This document shows, piece after piece, positions 34,861-47,400 of a stretch of DNA of 64,000 nucleotides (positions are counted from its first letter, which is position 1; each line of letters opens with the position of its first letter). Both the position numbers and the translations under genes were made by a program. A model generated the notes under the pieces. That model was given only the letters and a program-made list of their open reading frames with translations, did not search any database and had not been told where the DNA came from. This stretch comes from Aedes albopictus. Lineage: Eukaryota > Arthropoda > Insecta > Diptera > Culicidae. The stretch covers positions 94,777,766 to 94,841,765 of the forward strand of contig NC_085138.1 of assembly GCF_035046485.1 (NCBI RefSeq), given 5' to 3'.

Positions 34861-35638
34861 TTTGGAGCCGGTGGGGTCATAAATGACCCCAACATAGAGA
34901 CGGGTGTCTGTATAATTCACCCATTCGATAAAACAGACAGAGCCGTAGCATGCGGTTGGCACCTGCCAAGGACGCCTGCCTCAGTGGGGCGCCGAAAAGG
35001 TTTTTTTTTATTTTGAGAAGCTATTTTAGTTTGTTTTTATTGAGCAAAATCAATAAACTATCGAAATTCTTGTTGAAGCTTCTTTCTGAAAATTTCTTAA
35101 CACTCATACTGGGAAATGCCTTGAGGTTCATTCCGAGGCTTTTCTTCGCATTTATTGAAATAAATTACAGCGTTTACATACAAAAATTATTCTAACTGAT
35201 AAATTTTTTGACGATGCTGTTTCAGTTTATCCAATTGTTATTTCCAGTAAATGTTTCTTTGGGCTTGAACTCTTGCCAATCTAGCCTAGCAGAAACCATG
35301 TTACTCGGTTTTATCCAAACGAACAATATTGATTCCCTCAAAACTAAAATTTTCCAGGAATTCCTTCATAAATTTCATCATTTATTTCTTCGGATTTTTT
35401 GCTTGGTTTCCTTCACAAAATCTTTCAAAAATATATTTTAGAGAATCCCCAACGGATTTCTTTAAAAAAATGTCTACGAATTTATGCAGAAATTCCTTTA
35501 GGGATTCTTTCAAAAAAATAACAAAACAAACATTTTTCTAGAGATTCTTCTTGAAATTACTCGGAGGATTCCTTTAGAATTTCCTCCAGGGATGTTTCAG
35601 AAAGTTATCTAGGATTTTATTGAATAATCTTCCATATG
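34861..35638. other. MITE-like end and drifted 12-bp units
   Basis: TTAACCTTTGGAGCC at about 34,856 and a GGGGTCATAAATGACCCC palindrome at 34,874 look like one end of a TTAA-type element; the other end is not clear. From 35,340 on there are drifted 12-bp units. No gene seen. Confidence 0.35.
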
Positions 35639-37658
35639 CAGGGTTGTTACAACAGCGCGGATTTCACGACTTTCGCGGATTTCGCGGATTTGCCCCTGGA
35701 ATTTGGCCCTCGCGCGGATTTGGCGCGGTATTGGTTTTGCTGTTCCGTCATGAAAATTTTTTAGGTACATTATTTTATTCTGATTTGCATCATAGTGTTT
35801 TGTGTGAGATTGCCTTCTTTTGATCTACCAGCCAGTGCTTGACGAATCCCTTTGACGAACTTTGTTTTGTGAATCTTATATATGAAAATACTGAGAGTTA
35901 AGCCATTTTAGTGCTTGAAATAACATTTATTCTCGTTGTTATGAATCCTAGAGCCTTTGAATCTTGGGCAATATGTTTCAGTAATAATTCAATATGAAAT
36001 TAATCAAGAAAGCTCTGATCTAAACCAGGTTAGTTACATTACATCTATGTAGTTTATTGTCGTAGCAATAATAAACTTCATTTTGTATAATTAGTTTTTA
36101 CAACATAAGTATTTAAGTAAAATATAACGTATTATCTATTGGATTTAGAGAAATAAACTAAACTTCGAGCTCTACTTCGAATACTTCTTAAAAATTCTAT
36201 AACATTATTGATGATTACCAAGGGTCTTCTCCAGGGTGTATCCCCGGAATTCCTTTAAGGATCTTTTTTAATATTGTTTTTAAGATCTTTTTGAATGAAC
36301 TTTTTTCTTTTTTTTTTACTTTCATCTATAAAATTCTTGAGTGATTTGTTTCGAAACGCCTGATTTTTTTCTGTAAAAAAATCTTGTAAAAATATCTACA
36401 GAAAAAAATGTTCTCGAAAGAGTTTCTGACAAAATTATAATAATTTTTAGTTCCAAAGTCGTGCATGCTGGCTGTAGTGTATAACAAGCGCGCACAGCAT
36501 TGGAACTGAGGGGACAAATTTGCTTCGTGCATGGATATGGTACGAATGATCTTTCAAAAGATCAATCGTACCATATCCATGCACGAAGCGAATTTGTCCC
36601 CTCAGTTCCAATACCGTGCGCGCTTGTTATACACTACATCCAGAATGCACGACTTTGGAACTGTAAGAAAATCTTTAAAAGAAATGCAACAGGAATTTTT
36701 CCAGAGTTTCCTTCAATGAATGCTGTAGGGATTTTTTAGTATTTTAACTGCGGAGGAAGGTATTTTCTGTTTGTACAGCCACATGTGTTCGTCTTGGAAT
36801 TTCTTCAGTTTTTCCTCAAGACGCTGTCCATAAACTACGTAGGCTGATTTTTGACCATTTCAGAATCACCCTCATAGACTTTGTCCATACAAAATTTCCG
36901 AAATTAGTATGAAGCTTAGACTTTGACCAGGCCACCCCCGCCCCTAACAGTCAACAAACATTATTCGTAGACGAGCCCTAAAGTATTCTCCCTGGATAAT
37001 GCTTATCTAAAGTTTAAGTTTCTTTCTAGAATGTCTCACTGGGATTCTCCAGGCATCATTATTTTTTTTCTAATTTCTAAGATTACCCTCACAATGTCCT
37101 ACTCAAATTCATGCTCATTATTTTAAGAATTTCTCGAAAAAGTTTGTTTCAGGTACTGTATATAAAAACTTCAGTATTTTTTCCGTTTCATTCAGGTTTT
37201 TTTTTTTTTTCAAGGATTTTTAAGGGATAGCTTCATGATATTTTTTTTAAATTTTCCAATATTTTCTTTGCTAGAATTTTTTCACAAATCTTTTGGTATA
37301 TTCTACTGAATGACGGGCTCTGGCAGATATCTCCAAGAATGCTCGGAAGATTGCTACAGCGATTTTACTAAAAATTCTTGAAGGAATATTGTTGAAAAAA
37401 AACATGAAATAGAGTTGTGGCAAAACGTCTTCAAATTGCAGAAAGCTAAGAACATTTAAGATGAACTGCGTTAATTTACGAATCAACAGTTAAGCTCCCA
37501 CCCGGCACTCAATCAGTCCATTCCAGTTGAAAGTGCCTTTTCTTTATACACTATTGTAGATTGTTCAAATTTTATGTTTAATATATGCGCAATGTAGAAA
37601 ACTTTTGCTCGTGCGGATTTGGCGCGGATTTTTTTCCACGCTTCTCGTAACAACCCTG
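35639..37658. mobile_element. hAT-like element, non-coding
   Basis: Ends CAGGGTTGTTAC and the inverse GTAACAACCCTG, followed inside on both sides by GCGCGGATTT-type repeats. CATATG flanks both ends (35,633-35,638 and 37,659-37,664). CAGGG ends are hAT-like, although hAT duplications are normally 8 bp. No transposase. A 214-bp palindrome sits within. Confidence 0.65.
36449..36662. repeat. 214-bp palindrome
   Basis: Nearly perfect hairpin from AGTTCCAAAGTCGTGCAT to its inverse, centred near 36,555 (AAAGATC...GATC region). Probably a foldback MITE nested in the hAT-like element. Confidence 0.9.
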
Positions 37659-37739
37659 CATATGCTCTTCAGAGTTCCAAAAATTTCTTCGAAATTCTGA
37701 TAGAGATTCCTGCAAAAAAATCTTCAAAGATTACCTGGA

Positions 37740-38320
37740 AACTCTTCTTGGTTGGGATGCGACTGGGATGATTTTGCTTCGGAATGTTGGCTTTGCAGTC
37801 TTTTGGGGGATTCGGAAACACTAGTTTATGATTTTTCCCGACGTTTCGGTCCGTATGGGACCTTTTTCAAGGGTTCAATCGGTCAAGGTTTCCTAGTCAA
37901 GATGGCTTTGCTAAACTCAAAAATGTCATGTGGAAGTTTTGGTATAGATTGAGTCCGTTCGGTTTTCAACCGTCGTCGTGATGCGGACAATCTCTTACCT
38001 ATCGGGCGGTCTAGAATTCGGTCCCTGTTTTTGGAATCTTCAACCAATGCGCATATCACGGTGCCAGTCAGTTGATTGACGATAGTGACGACGAATGGAT
38101 GCAGCAACGGAGAGCAGCGACAGCATTCCAGCAGAGGAACGCTGAAAAGCATCAGTCCGCTCCGACGATGAGCAAGCGGGTGGTACCACCCTTTTCGTTG
38201 GAGCGTTGCAAATCACCGGAGGGAACAGCCGGCTCATAGTGAGGTTTTTGAGAGTTCCCTCACTACGGGCTGGATCAAGATTTCCTCCGGTCACGACACA
38301 TAATTGATATACCAATTTTT
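37740..38320 (-). mobile_element. Possible Penelope-like fragment
   Basis: On the minus strand 37,837-37,872 reads GGTCC-loop-GGACC-GAAAC-GTC, like stem II and the 3' core of the hammerhead motifs known in Penelope-like elements. Two overlapping frames (37,883-38,152 and 38,040-38,315) are unassigned. No RT or GIY-YIG domain is present, so this would be a terminal fragment only. Confidence 0.35.
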
Positions 38321-39148
38321 CTAAAAGCTGAAATTGGATGTGGGTTACGTTTATATGTATTCATTTAGCCTTCGTCAAGAATATTTAAAGGTGTTCTATA
38401 TTCTGGGGTGTTCTAGATGTTCCAAACTGTCCTATAGTGGAGTCCTTCAAATCTACAAGAATAATTTTATGTATTTTCGCCACAAATAGCATTGCATAAC
38501 ATACTGGGGTCCGTGAAGCTCTTGACATCTACACTGTCATTTATAGACACTATAGGGATATCCCAGGTCAGCCAAACTACCTTGGAGTTCAGGATTTCAG
38601 GTCTACACTCGTAACAGTAGCCATATCTGTTATACTGAGTACCGCTGCATAATTAACAATAGTTAGTGGAGCAATCTGAATTTTTTTTTTTTAATCCATC
38701 TAAATCATTTTTTTAACTAGTTCATTTATTTGGAGCTCAATCGCGTATAACGCTTTACGGAGCCGAAGGTCTTTTTTGTATCTAATATATACAATATACA
38801 CACGATGATAACTTCTTAATCATATCTGTTAGTAATGGGAGGAAGCCAAGGTCCTTGTGGCAGCTCGAGGTTAGAAGGTCACATTTTAAGGATGGACAGG
38901 GTAAGGATTGGACCAAAGGTTTCACTGCAGCTCATCTGGGGGCAAATCACGTCTTGCTAGCGTATTCGATGCCTTGTGGTGACAACTAAATCGTGTTTAA
39001 AGTTTCTTTAACTTATTATCTTTTGAATGAGACCTAGGTTCCTGAAATCGAACGTAACGTGTATGTTTGGTGCTGAGTTTCAATTGACCTTTAGCATATC
39101 TAATGAAAAATTTGTGAAAAGATTCAACAGAATTCCGGGGTGCATCTT
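38321..39148. other. No gene recognised
   Basis: AT-rich sequence without repeats or frames I can assign. Confidence 0.4.
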
Positions 39149-39152
39149 TTAA

Positions 39153-39269
39153 CCCTTCAGGGCTTGCTTCAGGGTGTAAAAAGTACAATACTACCAAAAA
39201 ACCTTGCTCGTCTTATACAACGCGAGCGCGGTGCAGGTACAGCTGCTTGATGGCGCGCGTCCCAAAAGG
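39153..39269. mobile_element. Small TTAA-flanked element
   Basis: 117 bp between TTAA at 39,149-39,152 and 39,270-39,273, with loosely inverted ends (CCCTTCAGGGC and GTCCCAAAAGG). About the same size as 33,790-33,905. Confidence 0.5.
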
Positions 39270-39273
39270 TTAA

Positions 39274-40285
39274 AAGTATGCCTGTCACTTCAATCTGATG
39301 TTTTTTGACTCAGAATGTGTAAGCTTTTCTCCGATACAATTAAAAAAAACAATTTTAAGTAAGATATGCATGACGGATAGTAGCTTGCATTTGGCATGTC
39401 CTATTCGTCATCTGTTCTCCGTCTTTTGGTTCGTTTACCACCCTGTCTGTCTACCTTCCGCATTGATTGCCCACGGCTCAAAACAGGAAGAAACCGATTT
39501 CATTCGTCGTTATCCACGAGCCCATCACTTGTGCGCGGCTGCTTGCTTAATCCTGCCATATGTGCGGCGTGCTTGTATGCTCTCTACGCTCTTCCTAGAA
39601 CAATTATTCATCAAAAATACCACCCATGACAGGATTTCTCTAAATCCAGCCCAGCCGGCTGCTGCCATTTAAGGGGGGAAATTATCCGCACATGGCACAC
39701 CGGGTCCTTCTTTTCATCTGTCCGATTCACACTCTCTCCGAATCCATCGGGCAATTCCGTCTACATTGCATTGCGGGTTCTTCGCTTTCCTACGGGTCCG
39801 AATCACCTCGAAACTCGTAACACGTTTTTTCTTCTTCTCATCTTTTATTTTTGAGCCGAGGAAAGAGCAATGTGTAGCCTGTTGATTATGTTCTTGTGTG
39901 ACTACAAAAAGTAGTTTTTTTTTCTCTCCACCCAGGTAAAATTGATTTTTGCTCAAAGGATCACCATCAGGGCGGGTGTGCCTTCCAGCCTGAAAACAGA
40001 GGCCGGCTGTCGTCGTCGGTGAAATGCTATGTATTTCAGCCAGTAGACAGACGACCGACACCATTGCACACTATGTACGTCCCATCAATCTTCATTACGT
40101 CAGTCGAAATGTAGAAATTCATCATCGCTTCTTCCGCGTCCTAACCGACGCGGCAAATGCATCAGGCAGGCAGCTGTATTGAAAAATTGAGATTAACGGA
40201 AGGTTAGGTTGGGTTTCTGCAAAATTTGAATGGACTAAAGGGCTTCCGAAGTTTTTGAGAAAATTGTTCAGGAATCTCATTAGGA
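39274..40285. other. Unassigned sequence with two chance-length frames
   Basis: This ~1-kb stretch is not obviously repetitive here. Frames at 39,298-39,672 (plus) and 39,714-40,064 (minus) reach 124 and 116 codons, but neither shows a recognised domain, signal peptide or splice context. It is the best place in the window to look for unique, possibly host, sequence. Confidence 0.3.
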
Positions 40286-40331
40286 TTAATTCATTTATTT
40301 AGTTTAACACCAAATTCATGATAACACTGAA

Positions 40332-40912
40332 TCAACCATTTAATACTCGGTTTGCGACTGCCGCTCTCCATCCTCGGTCACGCCCAACGCTCGCCAGATC
40401 ACGCTCCATCTGATTCGCCCATCGTGCTCTTTGCGCTCCACGCCTTCTTGTACCAACCGGATGGTTAGCAAACTCCAACTTTACAGGGTTGTTGTCCGGC
40501 ATTCTTGAAACATGCCCCGCCCACTGTATCCTTCCGACTTTGGCCACCTTCTGGATGCTGGGTTCGCCGTAAAGTGCAGCGAGCACTTCTCCTGCACATC
40601 GCCGAAGATCGTCCCTAGCACGCGTCGCTCGAAAACTCCGAGTGCTTGCAGGTCCTCCACGAGCATGGTCCATGTCTCGTGCCCGTAGAGGACCACCGGT
40701 CTTATTAGCGTTTTGTACATGGTGCATTAGGTGCGTGGGTGAATCTCACGGCTCACGTTTTTGTCAGCCGTCAGTAAGGATCCGAGGTAGACGAATTCCT
40801 CCACCACCTCTAAAGTATCCCCGTCTATCGTAACATTACTACCCAGACGGATCCGGTCGTGTTCGGTTCCGCCTTCCAGCAATAATGTCCATGTCGTCCG
40901 CAAAGCACACAA
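40332..40912 (-). pseudogene. RTE reverse transcriptase, C-terminal part
   Basis: Several shifted frames cover the RT end. The catalytic block reads FADDMDIIA near 40,885-40,912; EFVYLGSLLTADKN follows in another frame (40,727-40,912). Next come LGVFERRVLGTIFG and a basic C-terminal region with GRIQWAGHVSRM (40,332-40,727), all typical of RTE elements. The frame changes at least twice, so no single protein is possible. Confidence 0.8.
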
Positions 40913-40958
40913 ATTGTCCGGATTTTGTGAAAATCGTTCCCCGGCTGTTGAGCCCGGC

Positions 40959-41354
40959 TCATCGCATCACACCTTCCAGAGCTAGTAGGCATGAGAGTCC
41001 GTCACCTTGTCGCAGTCCCCGGCGAGATTCGAATGAACTGGATAGTTCACCCGAAACCCTTACGCAGTTTTGCACAACGTCCATCGTTGCGTTAATCAGT
41101 CTAGTCAGCTTCCCAGGAAAGCCGTTTTCGTCCATGATTCTCCATAGCTCTGCGCGGTCGTTACTGTCGTATGCCGCTTTGAAGTCGATGAACAGGTGAT
41201 GCGTTGGGACCTGGTATTCACAGCATTTCTGGAGGATTTGCCGTACGGTAAAGATCTGGTCCGTTGTCGACCGGCCGTCGATGAAACCGGCTTGATAACC
41301 TCCCATCCTGACTATCAGCCGATGCAGACAAGTGGCCAACTCTTCTGGGCCCAT
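40959..41354 (-). pseudogene. RTE reverse transcriptase, N-terminal part
   Basis: 131 codons of RT fingers and palm: the GFIDGRSTTDQIF block near residue 23, LFIDFKAAYDS with the first catalytic Asp near 55, and the GLRQGDGLSCLL block near 113. A small deletion after GLSCLL and a stop separate it from the FADD part at 40,332-40,912. Confidence 0.85.
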
Positions 41355-41434
41355 CTTGATGAGTTCAGCTGCGATACCATCCTCACCAGCTGCTATGTTG
41401 GTTTTGAGCTGGTGAATGGCATCCTTAACTTCCC

Positions 41435-41704
41435 TCAGCGTGGGAGTTGGTTCATTTCCGTCCTCCGTTCCACGTACCCGATGGTGCTCTCGGCTGCGTC
41501 GTTGATGGCTGCTTTCACTGTACTCCAGCAGTCCTCTAGAGGGGCCTCATCGAGCTCGCCCTCGGCTGGCAACGCGGCCTCGAGATTCTGCGCGTATGCT
41601 GAGGCGACATCCGGTTGTTTCAGTCGCTCTAGGTTGTACCGTGGCGGTCGCCGGTACCGTACATTGTTGATGACGGAGAGTTTTGGGCGCAGTTTAACCA
41701 TCAC
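41435..41704 (-). pseudogene. RTE linker between endonuclease and RT
   Basis: About 90 codons beginning MMVKLRP, in the stretch that normally follows the endonuclease SDH motif. Around 41,440 it jumps to sequence that normally lies just before the RT fingers, so part of the linker is deleted and the frame is shifted. Confidence 0.65.
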
Positions 41705-41843
41705 CAGATAGTGGTCGGAGTCGATGTTGGTGCCACGATAGGTCCTGATGTCGATAATGTCGGAGAAGTGCCGTCCATCAATCAGAACGTGGCCGATTTG
41801 CGATTCGGTTTGTTGTGGTGATCTTCAGGTGTAACGCACTTGC

Positions 41844-41994
41844 GTGCACAGCCTTTTCTTTTTTCTCGCTCGTTCATTTTGTTGAACGCAAGAAAGAGCG
41901 AGATAAAAGAGGGGGCAAAATGCCCCCTCTATTATCTGTTTCTTTTACGTGTTTGTTTACGAGAGTGAGTGAGAAAAAAGAAAAAGCTGCGCAC
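41844..41994. mobile_element. MITE in the RTE LINE
   Basis: About 150 bp with inverted ends GTGCACAGC...TTTTCTTTTTTCTC and GAGAAAAAAGAAAAAGCTGC; a perfect inner palindrome GGGGGCA...TGCCCCC lies at 41,910-41,930. It interrupts LINE coding sequence. Confidence 0.75.
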
Positions 41995-42119
41995 GCTAGA
42001 GACGATACGGGAGGCTGTGCTGGAAGAAAGTGCTACAAATGGCCATGTTCTTGAAGGCGGCGAATCGATGAGGCGAAGGCCATTCGTCAGCTGGTGAGTG
42101 CTGAACTTTCCAATCGTCG

Positions 42120-43811
42120 CACAGTGGGAAAAAACAGTGCAAACCTACACTAAATTCTGTATCTCACCAACGCACCCGCCTTTTCTAATGAACAAAACGG
42201 TTTTAGGCGTAAAATTGTCTGGAGAATCGAATGGAAGTGTTTAAACAGACCGCACGGATCGTTATCCTGCCCATTTTGCCCTAATTCCCCAATTTTTATT
42301 AACATTTATATGAAAATAGCTCTAAAACAATTATGAAACATGGATGCGGATTGCCTTGAAGGACTTTTGTGAAGAATTAAGATGTAGAGAATGGATTTGA
42401 AGGGATTGCAGTGACCACATGCATGTATTTATGCTTATTTTACCCCAATTCCCCACATATATAGAGTTTTGTATGAAATGAGCTCCAACTCCAACTCGCA
42501 AGGAATTTATGAGTGGTATGCTAAGAAGGCTCTCTTTAGTGAATTATGATACAAGGAATTGATGAGAAGTGATTGCCGTGACCGCGCGAATGTAGTTATG
42601 CTCATTATACCCTAATTCCCCATATATATTGAGTTTTGTATGAAATTAGCTCCTTACTCGCAAGAAAATTATGAGTGGTATACTAAGAAGGCTTTCTTTA
42701 GTGGATTATGATACAGGGAATCGACTAGAAATGGTTGCAGTGACCACGTGAATGTATTTATGCTTATTTTACCCTGATTCCTCACATATATTGAGTTTTA
42801 TATGAAATTAGCTCCATAATAATTATGGAATAATTCACAAGAAAATTGTGAGTGGTATGCTAAGCAAGGATTTTCTAGTGGATGATGATACAAGGAATCG
42901 ATGAGTAGTGATTGCAGTGACCGCGCGAATGTAATTATGCTCATTTTACCCTAATTCCCCACATATATTGAGTTTTGCATCAATTTAGCTCCATAACTCG
43001 CAAGGAAATTATGAGTGGTATGCTCTGAAGAGTTGCTTTAGTGGATGATGATACAAGGAATAGATTAGAAGTGATTGCAGTATTTGCGCGAATGTAGTTA
43101 TGCTCATTTTACCCTAATTCTCCACATATGTTGAGTTTTGTATGACATTAGCACCATAACTCGCAAGGAAATTATGGCTGGTATGCATGAAAGGTTTTCT
43201 TTAGTGGATTATGATACACGGTGAAGAAAAAAATTGCAGTGACCGCGTGAATGTTATTAGGCACATTTTACCCTAATTTCCCACATATATTGAGTTTTGC
43301 ATAAAATTAGCTCTATAACTCACAAGAAACTTAAAGGTGGTATGCTATGGAGGGTTTCTTTAGTGAATTACTTATGCTACAAGGAATTGATTAGAAGTTA
43401 TTGCAGTGATCGCGTGAATGTCAGTATGCTCATTTTACCCTAATTCTTCACATATATTGAGTTTTGCATGAAAATAGCTATATAACTCACAAGAAATGGG
43501 TGGTATGTTGTGAAATATTTCTTTAGTGGATGATGATACAAGGAATCGATTAGAAGTAACTGTAGTATCCGCGAGAATGTAATTATGTTTATTTTACCAT
43601 TATACTCCACACATATTGTGTTTTGTATGATATTAACTCTTTAACTCGCAAGAAATTTATGGGTGGTATGTAAGGAAGTGCTTATTTAAAGGATGAGGAT
43701 ACAACGAATACATTAAAAATGGTTGCAGTGATCGCGTGAATGCTGTTATGCTCATTTTACCCTAGTTCCCCACATATATTGCATTTTGCATGAAATTGGC
43801 TACATAACTCG
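42120..43811. repeat. Foldback element 2, left inverted arm
   Basis: About ten tandem units with the block CATTTTACCCTAATTCCCCA roughly every 163 bp (42,280, 42,440, 42,608, 42,770, 42,948, 43,112, 43,272, 43,437, 43,595 and 43,750). Confidence 0.88.
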
Positions 43812-44428
43812 TGCACGTGTTGTCCCGAGTGGTCAAGGCGAATTTGTCATCCGACTAAAAAGACGACTAAAACCTTCCCTGTTAAAACTACAACTCATCA
43901 TTTTATTCAAATTTTAAACCTTATATATAATTACAATTTTTTTTGGTTATTTTTTTCTCCCCCCACTTAACTTAACTTAAGCGCCTAGCGTCACATTCTC
44001 CGCTCTCGCTCTCTTTACTAAAGTACCAACATTCTAGTACTTCGAAAAGCGCGAGAGAGAAAGCTCGCGTCTCTTACTTAGTATCTAATTGGAAGCGGCT
44101 AGAATGCTTCCTTATATGAGTCACATGTTTTATTATGTTATACTCCGGTAGTTATGCATTCTTTTTGGCTTACCGTATGCCAACTAGAACAGGTAGAGAC
44201 CTGCTGAAGCAAACTAGGTCACCCGCTGACCAACTACCGCGTATGATTTGTTTATTTCGCTTTCGCGCATGTCACATATGATGATGCAATAATTTAAATG
44301 TACCGTATGTAGGTAGCTACCATCCTAGCTTGAGTCTTGCTCATGATGATGCAAATGATCAGTTAATGAAAGCAAATAACTAATGAATAATGAATGATTA
44401 ATTAATCAATTAGGCTATGTTTGGTTCA
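43812..44428 (-). repeat. gypsy 3' LTR (left copy)
   Basis: TGCACGTG...GGTTCA, 617 bp. It differs from the right copy at the GTGGTCAAGG/GTGGCCAAGG position. Confidence 0.95.
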
Positions 44429-44440
44429 ATATCCCCTTCG
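44429..44440 (-). promoter_or_regulatory. gypsy polypurine tract
   Basis: The minus strand reads CGAAGGGGATAT immediately before the 3' LTR. Confidence 0.75.
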
Positions 44441-47400
44441 TTAATTAGCTGTTTGATATCTTTAATTGAAGATACAAACGGTTAGCGTTGGTTATTATTA
44501 TTCATGAATTTATAAAATGATATTGGTTATAAAATGAAATGAAATATGTATATCTTTGGAGACAATTCTTCTTAACAAAGTTGGTAGTATTTTATCCTCG
44601 ACGCAATTTTCCTGATTAATTTATCGTAACCAATGTACTCCATTCATGTTGTATGATACGCTTGAGAGCATGTTGTCCTTCGCCTTCGCCTCATTGGTCA
44701 TCCTCTCGTTCCTCAAGTTTCCATCACAGTTCTGCTTATCACGTTCACATACTTAAACTTGTCCAGTCAGATAGAATATCTTACGTTGGGTGTTAGGTAT
44801 GGACTTCCTTCGTCGCGATATCAATGCTGCAATCGTTCCTCAGTTGGGTAAGATGTACTTCCGCTCTACTCGAAAAATGAGTTTTACTGTTACTCCATTC
44901 CTGCTGATCCATCGCGACTTTCCAGGTGTTGCCTTCTTCTGAGTATTTCCCGCTCATCTCTCGTTCACTTCTCCCAGTTGGTCATGAAAATTGAATTTTC
45001 TGATGCAAATATTGTTTTCTTGTTAAAAAAAACTTTTTGTTTCAAAATCGTTCGTGAAACAGGTTCGTGGTTTTTAATCGTAGAATGCTTTCCAAAAAAA
45101 ATGATAGATCGAATGACCTACAGTGCAGAAAATTTCCGCTATGGTTTGAGAACTTCCTTAATTCTCTTTAAGCACATAATTTGGCTTCAATAAACGTCTT
45201 TTGACGATATGATTTTTTGAATAATGAATATTGTTTTGACTCGCTTTCCATATGTGCACCTTCTCGTGTGTGATGGTCTCGTTCTACCAAAGAATATCCA
45301 ATACCCTCTACCTTCCGAAGACTGCTCTTTTATATGATCATGTAATTGACTGATATGTTGCTTGCCTCCGATCCCGCGGTATGCCGGTCGCGAATGATGA
45401 TGTCTTCACTCAAGATATGATGATGTCTCTAGCTCTCAAGGTATGTGTTATGTCACTTTTAGCGGTAAAACCTAACTCTTTCTTTTCTTTATTGATCGCG
45501 TTTGTAATGTAAAAATATTTTCCCCTGATTATTCATCCCCATAGTAGTTATTGTCATTCATTATGACTCTCGCAAAAAGAAAGTGAAAATGAATTTTATG
45601 TGTCTACTAATCTCTTAAAGATTCAATCATTCTAGTTGGGATATTGACCCTTATCGATTATTGTTTCACTATTTTGAAATGCGTTTAAATTATGTTTGAG
45701 TTTCAAATATGTACAAAATGTACATTTGTAAAGAAATTTTGATTCAATTTCGAGTGGTATTCCCGATTTCCAAAAAATGAAATTCCAATGGAATGTAACA
45801 TTTCTCGTCCAAAATAGAAATGCATCTTTTCCGTTAGAATTATACTTACACTTTTTCGGTTTTATCGGGCTTATCTGGATGGATACTCCCCCTTTTCCAC
45901 AGCTTTTTCATGGGTGGTGTAGGATATCCATTGTCTAAGCCTGTAAGACAATTTCTTGCTTTCATCATTTTCTGTCTTCCAATCGTCTTTCCATGCTGTA
46001 GCTTCTCAATTCTCCAACTATGATTTAATCCTGTAATGAGACTTAGATCTTGTATTTAATACATTATTTATGTTTCAAATTTTCCATTAAGGAATACAGT
46101 ACAAATTTTCACTCGTTTTTCAAAACGTTTAATTATTATTATAATTATTATTATTATTTTGACAGTATTAAAATAATCTGCTTATTTTTTTATTGACATA
46201 GTGTATTATGCTTGAATTACCCCATTTATTTTCTTTTTATGGTTATTGCCAGTATCCCCTTTTCGCACTGGGCTTACATGCCATTTTGTATTTGTTTTTG
46301 AATTTTGCTGCCGATTTCCCCAAACTTCCCTTATCGGTCTTACAAGTTTGAATTTCATTTGTGAACTGCATAGATAAATATCGTTCTTGAAAATTATTAT
46401 TGTTTATCTTTTTTCCTTTATATTTAAAAGCTAATTCATTTGTTAAGTTTGTCGTGTGTGTATTGTCAGTGAGTTATACATTCTTTCGCATACATACAAA
46501 TACATTCCGGGGTCGCGATCCCCTTGTCCAATCATACTCTCTTCAGCACTAGTGTTGGCAAGACTCAAAAGATTGTTATAAAAATAATATAATAATTTGT
46601 ATTTACTTTTATTTATTCATTCAATTTTTTTTTTTTTTTTTTAATATTTTGCGTGGTTCTACATGAAATTTTTATGTATTCATTGAGTGTGAGTGATATT
46701 TCTTCATAAGTTAGTTTTTCATTAGTTTACCAACACTAAGCCGCACTCAAACATTTTATTGTCATTGTTTTGTAGTGTGTTGTGTCTGTTGTTTTGAATA
46801 TGCATATGAATTTGTATATGGGCCCATGTTTCATTGTTTTCTCAGATATTCAATAATTTGTTTTAAAAATTATTCATCACATAATCTTTTAAGTCATATC
46901 GTTAACTTTCAATGTATAATGTATTTGTTTATAACAAAAATATGAAGGATCATTATGTCCTAGATAATGAACTTCCGTAGTTCACATTTTTCCACGTATG
47001 TCCAGCATTTAAATATTAGAATTTCATTGATTGTATAGATTTTATTTTCAATTTATCTCTTGCGTTGGCTTCATCCCCTCAAGTCTGTTTATCCCACATT
47101 TTGTAATTGGATCTTCCCAAAGAAATTATAGTTCCCAAAAAATATAGTATGCTTCCCATTTGTATATTACTATTCCCATTACCGTTGCTCGGTCTTATTT
47201 TGAAAGCCTCTGCTTGATTATAATTGAGATTTGTGAAAAAAAAAATATAAGTTTTATATTTCATTGCTTTTGCGCAATCTTTTTAATGTTTTCATTAATT
47301 TAAAACATACATTTAAATTCTTTAAGTTACTTATTAATCAAAAATTATATGTACACCAGTATATGCATATTTACTGCAATATAATTAAACTAGTATATAA

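Larger units (their letters stand above)
40286..42119 (-). mobile_element. JAM1-like RTE LINE, 3' part
   Basis: Minus-strand RTE-clade LINE whose 5' part is at 57,348-58,440, across the second foldback element. The 3' end on the minus strand runs through GTGTTAAACTAAATAAATGA, like known mosquito RTE tails. RT is present but broken by frameshifts and a deletion. No RNase H, as expected for RTE. Confidence 0.75.

Noticed and set aside
39298..40064. Possible host genes (124 codons plus strand, 116 codons minus strand)
   Set aside because: No domain, no splice pattern, no neighbouring exon; length is within chance for this composition. Kept only as unassigned sequence.
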